In this document: positions 15,497 to 15,599 of the stretch, one piece after another
Layout of the letters: each line of letters begins with the position of its first letter
Position numbering within the stretch: position 1 is the stretch's first letter
Origin: an uncultured Prevotella sp.
GTDB lineage: Bacteria; Bacteroidota; Bacteroidia; Bacteroidales; Bacteroidaceae
Length of the DNA: 15,599 bases
NCBI GenBank assembly: GCA_937906765.1
Contig: CALCUV010000301.1
Location: 1 to 15,599 of the forward strand
Reading direction: 5' to 3'
Notes under the pieces: generated by a model
Databases searched by the model: none
Told to the model about the DNA's origin: nothing
What the model saw: the letters and a program-made list of their open reading frames with translations, nothing else
Made by a program: the position numbers and the translations under genes

Positions 15497-15599
15497 TTAT
15501 AAAGTAGCTTGGAGCTTTTCGGCAAATACGTTCTTTGTTGCAGCACCAACTTGCTTTTCAACAACCTTACCATCCTTGATGTAAAGGACAGTTGGAACG
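15497..15599 (-). CDS. trxA: Thioredoxin, C-terminal fragment (5' end outside window)
   Basis: The last 33 codons of a thioredoxin are visible, beginning VPTVLYIKDGKVVEKQVGAA and ending FAEKLQATL before TAA (15497-15499). The VPT at the start corresponds to the conserved cis-proline loop (IPT in many thioredoxins), followed by the last two beta-strands and the C-terminal helix. The CGPC active site would lie to the right of the window and is not seen. Thioredoxin reduces protein disulfides in the cytoplasm. The gene enters the window in a short operon with the acidic protein. Confidence 0.88.
   Translation of the reverse strand, partial: VPTVLYIKDGKVVEKQVGAATKNVFAEKLQATL

Noticed and set aside
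1..15599. CRISPR array, tRNA, rRNA, integrase or insertion sequence
   Set aside because: No regularly spaced repeat-spacer pattern, cloverleaf, rRNA motif or transposase/integrase motif was seen on either strand.

Overview
The window reads as a chromosomal segment of an AT-rich member of the Bacteroidales, most likely Prevotella or a close relative. Three observations point there: TAnnTTTG-type -7 promoter boxes, a secreted protein ending in a type IX secretion (T9SS) C-terminal sorting tail, and Rho with the long N-terminal extension seen in Bacteroidetes. There are no tRNA or rRNA genes, no CRISPR array and no insertion sequence. Most of the window is housekeeping; the accessory-looking part is about 1.2-4.7 kb.

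Layout. (1) Positions 1-1229, minus strand: the 5' two-thirds of rho, running off the left edge. (2) Positions 1230-1844: a 615-bp AT-rich intergenic region between divergent genes. It holds the rho promoter, three 21-bp-spaced direct repeats, a C8 tract and a good promoter for the next gene. (3) Positions 1845-4103, plus strand: an apparent two-gene operon of a 663-aa T9SS-exported protein with trefoil-like modules and a 57-aa peptide of the MKKTY..P type, closed by a hairpin terminator. (4) Positions 4225-4684: a second hairpin and a 124-aa membrane protein with an HELGH zinc-protease motif. (5) Positions 4713-14699, minus strand: a co-directional run, in transcription order a GT2 glycosyltransferase, tamB, rfbC, lepA and recG. 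Gaps are 60-111 bp, and no clear promoter or terminator was seen between them. (6) Positions 14700-15092: an intergenic region with two strong inverted repeats and a possible 19-codon ORF. (7) Positions 15093-15599, minus strand: the end of trxA, a very acidic 106-aa conserved protein and a strong terminator.

How the genes fit together. GT2, tamB and rfbC all concern the cell envelope: glycan assembly, transport or assembly of envelope components, and dTDP-rhamnose supply. lepA and recG are translation and DNA-repair housekeeping genes. trxA and the acidic protein look like one short operon. The secreted protein plus 57-aa peptide is the unit least explained by known biology. The membrane HELGH protein beside it and the structured spacer at 14.8-15.0 kb are further candidates for new biology. 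All functional calls rest on motif recognition by eye; no database search was run.
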